Below are positions 23,217-34,251 of a DNA stretch of 64,000 bases, piece after piece. The stretch is from Ctena decussata. Taxonomy: Eukaryota; Mollusca; Bivalvia; Lucinida; Lucinidae. The stretch spans positions 82,015,903 to 82,079,902 of the forward strand of contig OZ022499.1 of assembly GCA_963989385.1 (NCBI GenBank), read 5' to 3'. Under the pieces are notes generated by a model, which was not told where the DNA came from, made no database searches, and was given only the letters and a program-made list of their open reading frames with translations. Each line of letters begins with the position of its first letter. Within the stretch, counting starts at the first letter, position 1. Both the position numbers and the translations under genes were made by a program.

Positions 23217-25820
23217 AGCTCACCTGAGCCATAGGCTCAAGGTGAGCTATTGTGATCAGTCAGTGTCAGAATCAGAATCAGAATTGTTTACTGGTGATAC
23301 AAGGACAATCATTCACCAGGAAGGACAATCATTCACCAGGATGATTGTCCAACTTCTGTCTTGTGTTGTCCGTCATCAACAATTCGCTTTACATTACAAC
23401 TTCTCCGAAACCGTTAGGCCTAGGCAATAAAAATGTATGTGTGTTCAGGGTATCGGGTCTGAAAATTTTAGGTAGGGTAGGCACAGCTGTTTTTTTCATT
23501 TCTTTTTTCAACAGAAATACCTTTCAACATGCATTAAGTTATATATTTTCATAAAACTTGAAAGAAAATCTGGGTTTCACTAGAAAAATTAGGTAGTGTT
23601 ACCCTAAACACAGGTATTTTTTTTATTTGGCCCTAGGGCTTTGATATGGAAAATCTGCTGCTTCAGAACCGCTGGGCTCAGATGCTCGATATTTGGTATA
23701 AAGCACTGTCTAGTGAACCTTTACCAAGTTTGTTCAAGTGAAGACCCCAGGGTTCAAAACGGCCCTGTAGCAGGGGGTTTTGGATTCCAAAATAAAGTAT
23801 ACTTAGAAATATTCTTCTCCTGAACTGCTAGAATCAGATGCTTGAACTTTGATATGTAGCACTGCCTAGTGGCTGTTTACCAACTTTGTTTAGATGGTGG
23901 CCTTAGGGCCCAAAATGGCCGCCCTAGGGGGTCCCGGGTTTGAACCGAAGAAATTATTATTATTTATTTTTTGGTATCACAGATTAGAAGCATAAAACAA
24001 TACAATAAGATATAAAATACACATTTAAAATACATATACAATATCTTAAAATTTGCAAAGTTCCATGGCTTGCCAGTCACTACCCAGGATGACACAAAAA
24101 AGAGAAAGTGATTTCCCTTATTTCCATTGTGGTCCTGTGATGATGATTTGCAAGTCATAGTGAGGCACATTAGAAATACTGAAACTTAAAATTGATTAAG
24201 GACATCTGACAGTGCTTAAAACTCATATTCATACAAGAATACGAGATCAATGAAAACCCACAAAATTAAAAAACAAACATATATTATATATTTCATTTAA
24301 AGCAAATTTAAGATATGAGCTTTAACAGCATTTTTAAAACTCTGATATCGAGATATACACTTGATATTGGTAGGTAGCTCGTTCCACAGTTTACAACCCC
24401 GAAATGCGAATGACTTTTTACCAAACCCTTTGACTTTAGGAAGTGAGAAACAACCATTTTCTCTAAACCTGGTTCCATATGAATGAATAGTATGCCTAGG
24501 AACAAACAACCATTTTCTCTAAACCTGGTTCCATATGAATGAACAGTATGCCTAGGAACAAAATGTTCTGTCATATAGTCCGGTGAAGTCCTTGCATTAA
24601 TCTTAAAAACATGGTTCAAGACAATCTGGTCAACTCTTTTTGACATAGGTAACCACCCAAGAGATCTAAAAACATCAGGACCTATATAAGACCTTGGGTC
24701 TAGATTCAAAACAAACCTGATGACCTTATTTTGAGTAATCTGAAGTTTGTTACATAAGAACTGAGTCAGACCAGGGTACCAAAAGGAACATGCATAGTCA
24801 AAATGACATTGGATTAAGGACATCACTAAAAGCTTCTTAGTTTTAAAATTTAAAAATCTTTGCTTCCGATATAAAAACTTCAACCTTGCATTTGCCTTTT
24901 GAATAATGGAATTGACCATGGATTCACCAGAAAGGCTTTGCTCCAAAACTGCACCCAAATACTTTACAGATTCTTTGCCTTCAATGGCAGTGCCTTTACA
25001 TGAAATGTTTAATGCAGATTTAGACTTTAGCCTAGGTCGGGACCCAAAAAGAATTGACTCTGTTTTCCCAAGATGTAGGGAAAGTTTGTTGTCGATCAAC
25101 CATTCACTCACAACTGCAAGCTCTTTCTGCAACAATGACTCAATGTTAGTAACATCTTTATCAGATACCAAAATGGCAGAATCGTCAGCGTACAAAAGAA
25201 GTTTTTCATCAAGAGCACCAGCCATGTCATTAACATAGATTAAAAACAGAAGGGGTCCAAGTATTGACCCCTGAGGAACCCCGCAAGTTATTTTTGAACT
25301 TGAAGACAAAGTACCAGATACATCAACAAGCTGTTGCCGATCTCCTAAACTGGTGGTTGGATTTTGACCAGACTTGGCAGGAATGAACCTTGTATGACCC
25401 TCTCTGAAAATTATTCAAATGGTTCTAGACCATGGCATAACTAGGTCAAATGAGCTAAAATAGATTTTTGGAATGAGAACTTTGAAAATTTTCTTGTCTA
25501 TAACCACAAGACCTTGAGCCTTGCTATTTGGTATGTTACAATCATCATCTGGTGGTCCTCTTCCAAGCTTGTTCAAATTATGGTCCTGGGGCCAAAATGG
25601 CCTCGCCCTGGGGGTCACATTTTTACATAAGCTTTTATAAGGAAATCATAAAATCTTCTAGTCTAAAACCACTGTATGTAGAGCCTTGGTATTTGGTCAG
25701 TAGCATCACCTTGTGTTCCGCTACGAAGTTTGTTCAAATTTTGGCCCTGTGGTCAGATGGCCCGCCCCGGGGGTTGTATGTTTTATATAGGCTTATAATG
25801 GTGTAGATATTTCACTTCAT
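23217..25820 (+). mobile_element. AGCTCACCTGAGC-headed element, 3' end missing
   Basis: It starts after a T run with AGCTCACCTGAGCCATAGGCTCAAGGTGAGCT, the same kind of foldback head as 4884 and 57233. A 20-bp direct repeat (AAGGACAATCATTCACCAGG, twice at 23301-23340) follows, with diverged units around 'ggccctagggggtc' and 'gccctgggggtcac'. The usual hairpin plus TCTTGT end is not found before the right arm of the surrounding inverted repeat. A reverse transcriptase fragment is inserted at 23945-25365. Confidence 0.5.
23945..25365 (-). pseudogene. Non-LTR retrotransposon reverse transcriptase, 5'-truncated and frameshifted
   Basis: On the minus strand the frame from about 25365 encodes the C-terminal half of a reverse transcriptase. 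It contains CGVPQGSILGPLLFLIY, the catalytic YADDSAIL, KTESILFG, VKYLG and RHTVHSYGTRF, in the order used by CR1/Jockey/L2-group non-LTR elements. The endonuclease and first RT motifs are absent, as expected of 5' truncation. A 56-bp tandem duplication at 24451-24562 shifts the frame near the end; the other frame (24297-24509) continues with LWNELPTNIK to the natural stop. The 3' end carries an AT-rich trinucleotide tail near 23950. It is inactive. Confidence 0.85.
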
Positions 25821-26663
25821 TGGTTTCCATACATTAAAGTACAAACAGTCCACATTTTTATGTAGCACAATGACAAGAGTGCAAGAATCATGCAAGTAAA
25901 AATGGTCTTTTGCCTTAACTATGAGAAGCTTTATGCTTTATTTATAACATATTTATGACAAATTAATACAAATTCAGTTAAATTAAACTTTATTTAAAAC
26001 CATTTAATAGAAAATATATTGCTGGTTGTCAGCAGACGTTTTTGGCCCAAAAAGTCTGGTGACAACCGGTTGTCAGCAGACGTTTTTGGTCCAAAAAGTC
26101 TGGTGACAACCGGTTGTCAGCAGACCTCGCCAAATAAATATTGTCTTGAAACTTGTTGTTTTAGCAATTTAGACATTGTCTTGCAAATTGGGTGTCACAG
26201 GTGACTGGCCAGGTGCATAGGTGAATTTACCTGTAATTTCTTACTTATTTTGTTATGCTGTTGAGTTAGGAACAAATAATAAACTTGAACCAAGATACTG
26301 TTCATACTTGTAAAATTGTCAAATTTTTTGTCTTAAATCCATGTTTTGGCTGTTTCAACCTGCTTAATTTGTGAAACATTTTATTCTTAATGATGGTAAA
26401 CTAACTTATTTAGTATAAAAGATAACTAAAACATCTTTAAGACATTTAGTTTGAATATATATTATTTTAAGTTACCTTGGTTTTGGTTTTAGCAAGATTC
26501 AATGGTAAAAAAGTTCAATTGACCAGTATTTGCCAGTATTTGCCACTTTGGGAGTATTTTCCAGACCGGTAAATACCGGTAAATTCCAGCGGTAAATACC
26601 GGGGTGGAATTTACCGCCCAACCTTGCCAGCAAGCCAGACACCGCATTCCGCGGAATTCTTGT

Positions 26664-26745
26664 TCAATGAAAATGACCCTTATTTAGAACCACCTTGGCA
26701 CGGGGTTCTAATGAGGGGTTACAACATAAATTTCTATGTGGACTA
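26664..26745. repeat. Diverged fragment of the GAACCGTCTC MITE
   Basis: TTTAGAACCACC and GGTTCTAATGAGGGGTTACAACATA recall the central arms of the palindromic family at 13872. Outer arms are not recognisable. Confidence 0.4.
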
Positions 26746-27256
26746 AACACAATCCTTACCTGGACATCTGAAAAAAGGGAGCAGTCCTACTTCCATGTCT
26801 TGAGCTGATGAAAATAAAAAGTCTGAAAACCTGCTCTAGCATACTCACATTTCCCTTTGTGCAATATCTTTGATGGGCCTAGCTTTTCTGTTTGGTATTG
26901 TAAATCAGTCAGTCCACTTGATGTGATGGGCACTTTGATGTTAGGGAATTCATGATTTGCTTTTATAGGATTTAGGTCAAAAATGAGCTCAAAAATTCAC
27001 AAAGGGAAGTGGCTTTATCATGCTCAGATTCTGACTTGTCTGGGGCTTTGTATGGAAGGCTTCAGTGTGAAATTAAAAGCTGAAATTCACATTTTTCATG
27101 GCGTGTCAGCCTCGGGAATCAGAAACCTAATTTACATGTTAAATACTATGTTTGACAAGTGATAACGTGACAGAAGCTAAATTACAGTGGACAACAATAA
27201 TAAACCAGACATGGCTGTTGATCTTCACCTTTCATGATGACATGATATGTGTCTGA
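26746..27256. other. Intronic sequence, nothing recognised
   Basis: No ORF, tRNA or clear repeat is visible between the composite element and the hairpin at 27257. Confidence 0.4.
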
Positions 27257-27322
27257 GCAAACAGTGCAGACCCAGATCAGACTGCTCCTAGGAGCAGTCT
27301 GATCTGGGTCTGCACCGTTTGC
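27257..27322. repeat. Short hairpin element, 66 bp, nearly perfect
   Basis: Two 33-base arms meet in CTCCTAGGAG, and I see a single mismatch (CAGTG against CACCG). The outer arm is GCAAACAGTGCAGACCCAGA. It is the tightest copy of the GCAAACAGTG family and appears here without the long flanks seen at 41449-41662. Confidence 0.85.
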
Positions 27323-27393
27323 CATTAAACTTGCAATATTTTGATAAGTCAGCTATGAAATGTTTTTAAAAACTTTCAACATGATTACAGTGA

Positions 27394-27961
27394 GTGACCG
27401 ACCAAGGTGTCCCAAGTCTTTATGTTGATAATGATACTACAGGCCAGACCACAATAAAAGTGTATGGCCATAGGCAGGTGGCTGTCACAGAGTTATCTAC
27501 CAGACTTGATAGAGATCTTACCTCTTACCGTATTTCCTGTGATGGTATTCAGACACATTTAACCATTATAGACTGTCCCATATTGGAATTTGGGCAAGTG
27601 CATAAATTTGTCTTATCAAGAGATGCTTAATTTTGATGTAACCATTGGTTTTACTTTGTATATTCATAAAGATGAACATTGGGTTACAATTTTCATTTGC
27701 TCAGCACACATAGCAACCCCTATGGACTGGCTGCATGAGAAAATATATCATGGTGCTACATTTGATTTTATTGATTTTCTGTCTGATACCATGGCCACTG
27801 TGAGAGGTGCTATGGTTGAGTGGTTAGAGCAATTGGGTTTTAGTGCAGAAGTTCTCCAGAAGGTCACGGTCTCAAACCTGGGTTGGGCCATCCAGCTGCT
27901 CGAAAACTCTGTCAACCCAGCAGTAAATCATGGATACCTGTTTCGAATCACGGAAGGATAA
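27394..27961 (+). pseudogene. Unrecognised, frameshifted ORF relic
   Basis: Two overlapping frames look more protein-like than background. The first (27394-27630) has TTIKVYGHRQVAVTELSTRL and IDCPILEFGQVHKF. The second (27590-27961) has FTLYIHKDEHWVTIFICSAH and VRGAMVEWLEQLGFSAEVLQ. They would read on from each other with one shift around 27600-27630, suggesting a broken gene copy or an exon with a frameshift. A TGA precedes the first frame after a possible CAG acceptor, so it does not splice cleanly into SIPA1L, and its composition is unlike that protein. I cannot name the family. Confidence 0.4.
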
Positions 27962-30074
27962 ATCAGGGAAAGAAGAGGGATTGGTTCTGCCTTTCATATT
28001 CTGTTCCCAAGATATAGTGGCCACAGGGGGCCTCTAACCTTTACTGCCTCATATGACCCCTAGACTGACTATGAGAAACCTTTGCCAGTAACCTGTACCA
28101 ATTTTTTTACCATGTCCACATGATACTGTACTGTAGCACTGAAATCTGGAGATATGTTGAAGTAAATTCTGACTGTAGTTTATCAGTATATTTTTCATAT
28201 GCTGAAATTATTTGCAGATAGGGGCTTTTCCTTCAAAAATTTTTTATTTTAACTTCAGTGAATTCCACCTACCGGTAATGCAGGTGACATTTACAGTAGC
28301 AGTGGACGTCAGTATTCTTCATTTATGAATGCATAAAACTCTGTAAAATATTAGATAGTTTTACATGCGTCTAATGGACACCATGAACTGGAAAAAGAGG
28401 ACCCCCCACCCCACCCCCATAAGGACTGTGGCTAGCTGCATGATACAATTTATGGGTGCACTTAGTTGCATACAACACCTGAATTTGTAGGTTTCTCAAG
28501 TTGGAAAATTAAAAAAATATGATGTCTGGCTTAATTTATGTTGACAGTACCAAACAGTAAAATAGTGATCTTGAGTGCAAAATTCTAGTAACATTACACT
28601 ATAGTTATTTACAGGTTTGAAACAGTGTCAATTAATAAGTCTGACCTGGGTCTACACTGTTTGCTAACATTAAGTTACCTTGCAACAAAATGTCTTTAAA
28701 TATTTAGAGTCGGTCTCAACACAAGCATATGGAAGTCAGAGTGGGTTTGCAAGAAATGGCATCTTAACACAAAACCAGACACTTAAGAATCACATCTCTG
28801 TGTGCTTCAACACATTCAGATGATTCCCTACATTTGCCTAGGGTTTTCAGTTAATGTTTTAGTAGTGGAGACTAGAGAGGTAAGACTGATAAGCCAGTGC
28901 AGTTGCACAGGCTGGCGCAAATTGTCATTGCTGATTGTACTTCTGCTACAATTTGGTATTCATGGTACAATTTGGTATTCATGGTGCGACTCTTTTTGAT
29001 AACTATCGGTATTTCCCTAAGGGCAGAAAAGCATTGATTCAATGTTGTCCTTAACAGCTTTTGTTTGGCCATACTTTGAAAGGTAATATTGACTTCTACA
29101 TACCAATGTCTATAAACATTGGTTTTCAGTGTGTGGATGCAAGGCATTATATTTTAAGGAATTTCAAGGTCAATATGACTGACCTTCATGTACCATGTTA
29201 AGGTACCACTGTACTGGAGAACAGCATTGGGGTTTGAGTTTGAAGGGAAGAGTAAAGAGCTGAATATATTTTATGGTTTCGCATGCATACGCTACCATCA
29301 AAGTAGAGGTTGTCACATTTTGTTCTTGGGACACATTTATAGGTTCACAGACATTCTCAACCAAAAGCATTTGGATGGTCTGAAAAGCTGCTGTATGATA
29401 AACGCATACCGTAAAAATTCTAAATATTGGGACACCAAAAATAATTACCATAATTGTCCTTTTTTACAGTGCATTAATGTAACCAAAAAATGCAACTGGG
29501 ATGGCAAATAATGTAAGCCCTGATCAGACTGCTTCTTTAGGAGCAGCAGTCTGAAATGGGTTTGCACTATTTGCTCAGACCTAACTGTCCCAATATAAAG
29601 AGGTTTTACGGTAGTTATGCATAGAAAATTTAGGTTTTCCTACATGCCCACATATTCTTGTAGCCCTATGGATAGGGTTACATAATATATTTAGAAATTG
29701 TAAGGTTGGCTTTTTCGATAAAAAGAACCCCAAAACCATAGGAATGTTCTTTCCAGACACCTTAATATCTGTGGTATGTGTTTGGGTAAAACAGTGAATA
29801 CTTCAAAAATGAATATTTGAAAATAATAAGTGGACTAAACATTAACAAAAAAATGAAAACACCTTTAAATACCTGTGTTACTTTTTGTCTCTATACAAAA
29901 TCCCATTATCAGTTTGTCATTGAAAGCATATGAGATATAGAAGTACAGATATCTTTAATACCTGTCACCTGGGCTGTAGACAGCCAAAGCATCAGATATC
30001 AAGGCACACGATATGGCACTGAAACATCATGATAGTGCTGTTGACTAACATTATGCATCAATGTTGATGACATG
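27962..30074. other. Intronic sequence without a gene
   Basis: Only short chance ORFs on both strands occur here. A diverged hairpin of the GCAAACAGTG family lies at 29505-29580 (GATCAGACTGCTTC against GAGCAGCAGTCTGA). Confidence 0.45.
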
Positions 30075-30121
30075 GTTCTTAACTGAAGCCCTGCCCATTG
30101 GGCAGGGCTTCAGTTAAGAAC
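30075..30121. repeat. Perfect 47-bp palindrome
   Basis: Two 23-bp arms, GTTCTTAACTGAAGCCCTGC plus CCA and the exact complement, surround one T. It directly abuts the GAACCGTCTC MITE copy at 30122. Confidence 0.85.
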
Positions 30122-30288
30122 TGGTAACGGATAATTCAGAGATTATTTCTAAAACATATGTTGTGACCCCTATTAGAACCGTCTCAGGGAGACAGTTCTA
30201 ATGAGGGGGTCACAACATGTTTTGATTGAATAATAAGGAAAATTATCCCTTATTATCCCTGTTTTCCCTTCTTATCTGGAGCTCTGAT
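30122..30288. mobile_element. Palindromic MITE, GAACCGTCTC family, copy 4 (left end lost)
   Basis: It contains ACATATGTTGTGACCCCTAT, the stem GAACCGTCTC/GAGACAGTTC, GGGGTCACAACATG and the right end CTTCTTATCTGGAGCTCTG. The left outer arm (CAGAGCTC...AAGAGG) is missing next to the palindrome at 30075. Confidence 0.65.
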
Positions 30289-30297
30289 TGGGTACTT

Positions 30298-30455
30298 AAC
30301 TCTTAAAGCGCCAAAAGGGAGATGGCAAAATTTACGTCTCATCCATTTAGCTGTATCAGAAAGTATCAAGAATTCAAAGACTACAGGGCAAACAGTATAG
30401 ATCCAGATGAGGTGGCTCATGAAATTCAAGTATTTTTATGTTTGGTGTTTAAAGT
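30298..30455. repeat. Long form of the GCAAACAGTG hairpin element (diverged)
   Basis: CTTAAAGCGCCAAAA opens it and GTGTTTAAAGTGTTAA closes it, with GGGCAAACAGTATAGATCCAGATGAGG inside. Half of the central hairpin is missing: the right inner arm is replaced after GGCTCATG. Confidence 0.5.
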
Positions 30456-30499
30456 GTTAATTTGTGCATCTAGGAACTAGCTGTCACACTCTATGTGGA

Positions 30500-30732
30500 G
30501 CCAGAGGTCCCGGGTTCGATACCCAGTCCGGCCACTTACTTTCGTTTCTTATACCCCTGATTCAAGAAGGACAGTTGTCAGTTACTCAGTGGCAAAAGTC
30601 TGTGCTTTTAGTACTGGTTAATGGTTAACCGCTTAGGAGGTCTAAGCCTGCCCAGGAATAGTGTGGTTAGGTAAATTGACCGTCCCAACATGACCATAGC
30701 TGTTTACGGTGGATGTAAAGCAACAAAACAAC
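30500..30732 (+). mobile_element. tRNA-derived SINE, family 1, copy 2 (5'-truncated)
   Basis: It starts inside the tRNA-like head (GCCAGAGGTC, B box GGGTTCGATACCC) and continues through the body CCGCTTAGGAGGTCTAAGCC to the tail AAGCAACAAAACAAC. The flanks CACTCTATGTGGA and ATTCTAATGTGGA look like a decayed target duplication. Confidence 0.7.
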
Positions 30733-31278
30733 ATTCTAATGTGGAAGATATATTGGCTGTTGCTAAATATGTCTCCTTCTGAAAGTTAGAACTTTATTTT
30801 ATTGTAGGGCAATTATTTTAGAAAGGGCCCCAACTTGTTTTACCTGTTAGTAAAAGCAAACTCCTGTTCAATTTGAAAAACAATGTGTATTATGTAACTA
30901 TTATTACAATTTCTCTGCTTTGAAGTTTGTAGACAAAAAAGAGAACAAACGGCGATGTCTTTTTGCTGTAACTTGAACAGCAGTTGCCCACGAAAAAGAC
31001 AATTATAATGAGTTGTCTCATTCCGTCAAACCCATATCACTTCCCACTTTACAAGTTCTGAGTCATGCGGTATTTATTAGCCGAAATATTGGGACACCTT
31101 ACCAAATTATTTTGACTATTCTAAAATATGATTATGTTGGTTTTACTGACCCTGGATTAGTCAGAAATGTCCTCGTTGACTTGCAAGCAGTGCAAGCCCT
31201 GATCAGATTGTTCCTTATGGTAGTCTATTTGGGGTGACACTGTGTGCTCAAGACACATCCCAATATTTAGGATCTTAT

Positions 31279-31484
31279 CAGAGCTCCAGATGAGAAGAGA
31301 AGGGCTGGCAGGGATAATGTAGGGATAATTTTCAATATTTCTTCATAGAAACATATTGTGACCCCTCGTTAGAACCGTCTTGCCGAGACGGTTCTAATGA
31401 AGGGCCACAGCATATGTTTTCATTGAGAAATTAGAAAAATTATCTCAAAATTATCCTCAATACCCATCCTTATCTGGAGCTCTG
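31279..31484. mobile_element. Palindromic MITE, GAACCGTCTC family, copy 5
   Basis: A complete copy from CAGAGCTCCAGATGAGAAG to CCTTATCTGGAGCTCTG, with the central stem GAACCGTCTTGCCGAGACGGTTC and internal GGGATAATTTTC and AAAATTATC arms. It lies in SIPA1L intron 1 about 1.75 kb before exon 2. Confidence 0.78.
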
Positions 31485-33237
31485 TCTTATGGTTACATGT
31501 ATATTCAACACCTTTTGGCAAAATACATAAAATACTTGAACATAAAATTACTTGTCAGACATGTTATATTTTCTGCTTTGATTTTAGTATGCGCTAGAAC
31601 CATTTGGTTTCTAAATTTAATTTCCCTGCCCATGCAGCAACGGAGCCAATCAATTACAGTCAACTCCTGATATCTCAAAGTCCAAGTTCATCCCAAACTA
31701 CCGATATCCCAAAGTAAATTTTCTGGTCCCAGAAAATTTACTTTAGAATATTAGTACATGTAGTTTGAGATAAAAGGAGTTGAAATGAAAATAAAAATAG
31801 AAAATGTGTCCAAATTATATTCTTTGATATAAGAGGGTACTGTAAGTTATCAGTGTTTGAGATATCGAGAGTTGACTGCATTATTACATGCAAAAGTGGC
31901 CAGGGCTCTCACACCCCTTTTTGGGAATGGGGCCGGGGCCTTTAGAATTGGGAAAAATAGCGTTGTATTGTCTAAAATTGGGAAAATTTTCATTGTTGTA
32001 TGCGTGAAGTTTTCATTGTCAGACCAACACAACTCACATATGGTATTGTTATATTTTCAGAGGAATCCAGTCAGTATGAGCAGACATAGATCTAGCAGAT
32101 AGTGAATCATAATAAACTTTATCAAATAATTGGGATATTAGATAATAACAAAACTATTTTTGTGTTTTGAGTTTTTCTTTCTTTCCTTTGAACTGGCAAC
32201 TTCCCTATCTTGCCACTCTCAAACTGGAGACAAGACTGGGACCTAGCAAAAAAATGTTTCAATATTACAACAGTATAACACTCTAGGTTTGAAGCATCTG
32301 TGAACTTAAGCATAATGTGAAGTTGAGAGAAAGTGGACTGTCACAATGCAGAACATGACAAAACTTTCAGTCCTGCAAGTACAAAACACCCATGGTATGT
32401 CACTATCACTATACTAACTCTTGGATGTCCCGGTAATCCTGTTTATGATTTTGGATATGGCCGAAAATGTCTGTAAAAATCGATTCAGGTACGAAACTCA
32501 AATACAGCAGAATCATCCACAATAGGTGAAAACTCCGATCAAATTTTAGCATTGGAAGGCTTTAAATTAAAGAATAAGTCAAAATATTGTTCACCACCAC
32601 AATATTGGCCCTTGAAGCAAAGAAAATATTAAAATATTGCAGCGAAAATCGCTAGGCTATTCGCCCTCTAATGAAAGGGAAGTAACTCTAAGAGTATGAT
32701 AAAACCCGGTACCACTTTCCAGTAACAAAACATGACGATCGTGATTGAAAATGTAATCGCTTCCCGATTTTTAAAGTTATAAATTATGGTTACATTATTA
32801 GTTTTAGGTGGTTTTTAATACATTTTACATTGATGCAACTGCAGTATTCTTGGACCAAACAGGCTTAGTCAGATTGGGAATTTTTCGTCTGGAATTGGGA
32901 AAAAACATACTTTTTGGCATTGGGAATGGGGCCGAATTTCGGCCCCAAATTTCGGTGATCAACAGCCCTGGTGGCTGTTGAGATAATTGACAGCAGTTTT
33001 AGCTCAGTCGGCAGCCATTAAACAGTAGAATCATTTACCACTATTGCCAATGATAATGCCGGAATTCTCATAATTAGCCGTCTGTTGTGGATCTGCACTG
33101 TTTGTTCTCTACTCTAGTCTCTGAATTCTTTTATTTAGCTTGGACAAAACATTTTTGAAATTTTTGCAGATGTAAATTTTGTTGTCTGCTCTTTTGGGCT
33201 TTAAGGTTTGATACCATATTAATTTTGTACTTTACAG
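31485..33237. other. Intron 1 end, no gene seen
   Basis: A pair of related tracts around 31910-31990 and 32875-32960 ('ttgggaatggggccg', 'attgggaaaa') hint at an old repeat. The 3' splice signal TTGTACTTTACAG ends the segment. Confidence 0.45.
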
Positions 33238-33383
33238 ACCATCAAAATTATTTTGGCATCGATGACAATCTTGGACCCGTAGCTGTCAGTATAAAACGGG
33301 AAAAGTTAGATGACAGAGAGAACTACCTCGGCAAATCAGAATCGGGTCTCTTCCAGTTCAGAGTTATACTACGGACAAGGGAG
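33238..33383 (+). CDS. SIPA1L: SIPA1L coding exon 2 (start of RapGAP region)
   Basis: The exon follows TTTACAG at 33231-33237 and completes codon 466 as GAC (D). It encodes D466-HQNYFGIDDNLGPVAVSI and onward to RVILRTRE, the highly conserved entry to the RapGAP module. The donor GAG|GTAAGA is in phase 0. Length 146 bp. Confidence 0.95.
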
Positions 33384-33712
33384 GTAAGAAAGGTTGCGTA
33401 TGGAGTTGTAGTTCTTGCTGTTGTCAGTATGGGTCTGGTCTTTTAGAAAATGTGTTATAGAGTCAGATCTCTCAATGCAGCATATTGTTAAAAGAACTTT
33501 AATGAGATTCATTACCTAAGTTTTAATTGGGACCATGATGTAAAACGAGAAAAATAAGAAAAAGAAAAAGTGTCTCTCGGTGAGTAATGGTCTTGCAGTT
33601 GAATTGTTCAAAAAATATTTTAGCTGGAAAATTATTTGGTAATAACAGTTGTATTGTTAGGTATGGATGGATTTAAATACCATCAAAAGAAAAGAAAAAG
33701 AAAAAAAAAAAG

Positions 33713-33850
33713 GATATGTAATAGTTATACCATGGTTTGTCCGCCTGTACAAGGAGATAATCCACAAGCTTTAGAGAGTGGATTATCTCCCGTAAAGGCG
33801 GACAAATCATGGTTTAACTATTGTATACCACCCTTATCAGTGTAGACCTT
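33713..33850. repeat. Palindromic element downstream of exon 2
   Basis: Arms ATGGTTTGTCCGCCTGTAC/GGCGGACAAATCATGG and GGAGATAATCCAC/GTGGATTATCTCC fold around AAGCTTTAGAGA. A further complementary pair, ATACCACCCTTATCAG (33825) and CTGGTAAGGGTGGTAT (33891), suggests that a larger element extends to about 33905. Confidence 0.6.
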
Positions 33851-34251
33851 GCTCATAGCATAATATTTCATGGTTAAGTTAGCGTTTTCTGGTAAGGGTG
33901 GTATAAGAAATTAATGTTGTCTAGGTCTTGTCTTGGTTTGATATCTTATCAAGAATTTCATTGATGAAATATTTTATCACTTTGAATAATCATTGCTGTT
34001 TGACCTGGTATTTAAAGCAGGTGTGCGCTTTAATGATATGTCTTGTCATTGAAAGAATATTAAAAGGGTTTTTAGATTGAACTATGAATGAAAGATCTAA
34101 AATATCCTTCAAATAATGAATTCAAAGCATACTCATTTATGCTTTCTCTCACCATAATGGTTTAGAATGTTAATAGCCTACATTACTGTACTTATTTAAT
34201 GGTAATTTTGTGCCCTATTTCCTATTTCTTTATTTGCCGAAAAATTTGATT

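Larger units (their letters stand above)
22458..26125. mobile_element. Inverted-repeat element inside the hAT-like insertion
   Basis: Arms of about 290-300 bp (22458-22748 and about 25828-26125) are inverted copies. Each outer tip holds two or more 43-bp units GTCTGCTGACAACCGGTTGTC...CAGACTTTTTGG, each with its own palindrome GACAACCGGTTGTC, followed by the shared tract TATATTTTCTATTAAATGG. No target duplication was found at the tips, so it could be a separate foldback transposon or the sub-terminal repeats of the surrounding hAT element. Confidence 0.6.
21781..26626. mobile_element. hAT-like DNA transposon insertion, 4.85 kb, composite
   Basis: The terminal inverted repeats start CAAGGTTGG and end CCAACCTTG, continuing as diverged complementary tracts rich in GGTAAATACCGG. 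The 8-bp target duplication CCAGCAAG is exact (21773-21780 and 26627-26634). An 8-bp duplication with CA(A/G)GGTTGG termini is typical of hAT elements. I find no hAT transposase. The interior is taken up by an inverted-repeat element, a foldback-headed element and a reverse transcriptase fragment, so it is a dead or non-autonomous element that has trapped later insertions. Confidence 0.75.
20836..26663 (+). mobile_element. Satellite-bearing element interrupted by a hAT-like insertion
   Basis: The left part (about 20836-21772) carries five to six units of about 155 bp with the landmarks TTTTTGCGTTTAGGTCATTT, AAGGGCTAGAGCCATGAAAC and TTTTACGGTTGACTGACTT. The right part resumes after the hAT insertion with AGCCAGACACCG and ends in the palindrome ATTCCGCGGAAT (26646-26657) plus TCTTGT, as at 12928-12945. 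The left boundary, about 60 bp after the exon 1 donor, is approximate. No coding capacity of its own. Confidence 0.6.
20776..33237 (+). other. SIPA1L intron 1, 12.5 kb, filled with nested mobile elements
   Basis: The intron is bounded by GTAGGT and TTTACAG. It holds a satellite-bearing element split by a hAT-like insertion (20836-26663), an ORF relic (27394-27961), MITEs, hairpins and a SINE. No further SIPA1L exon is seen inside, and exon 1 joins exon 2 directly as G|AC to give QDHQNYFG, as the family requires. Confidence 0.8.
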
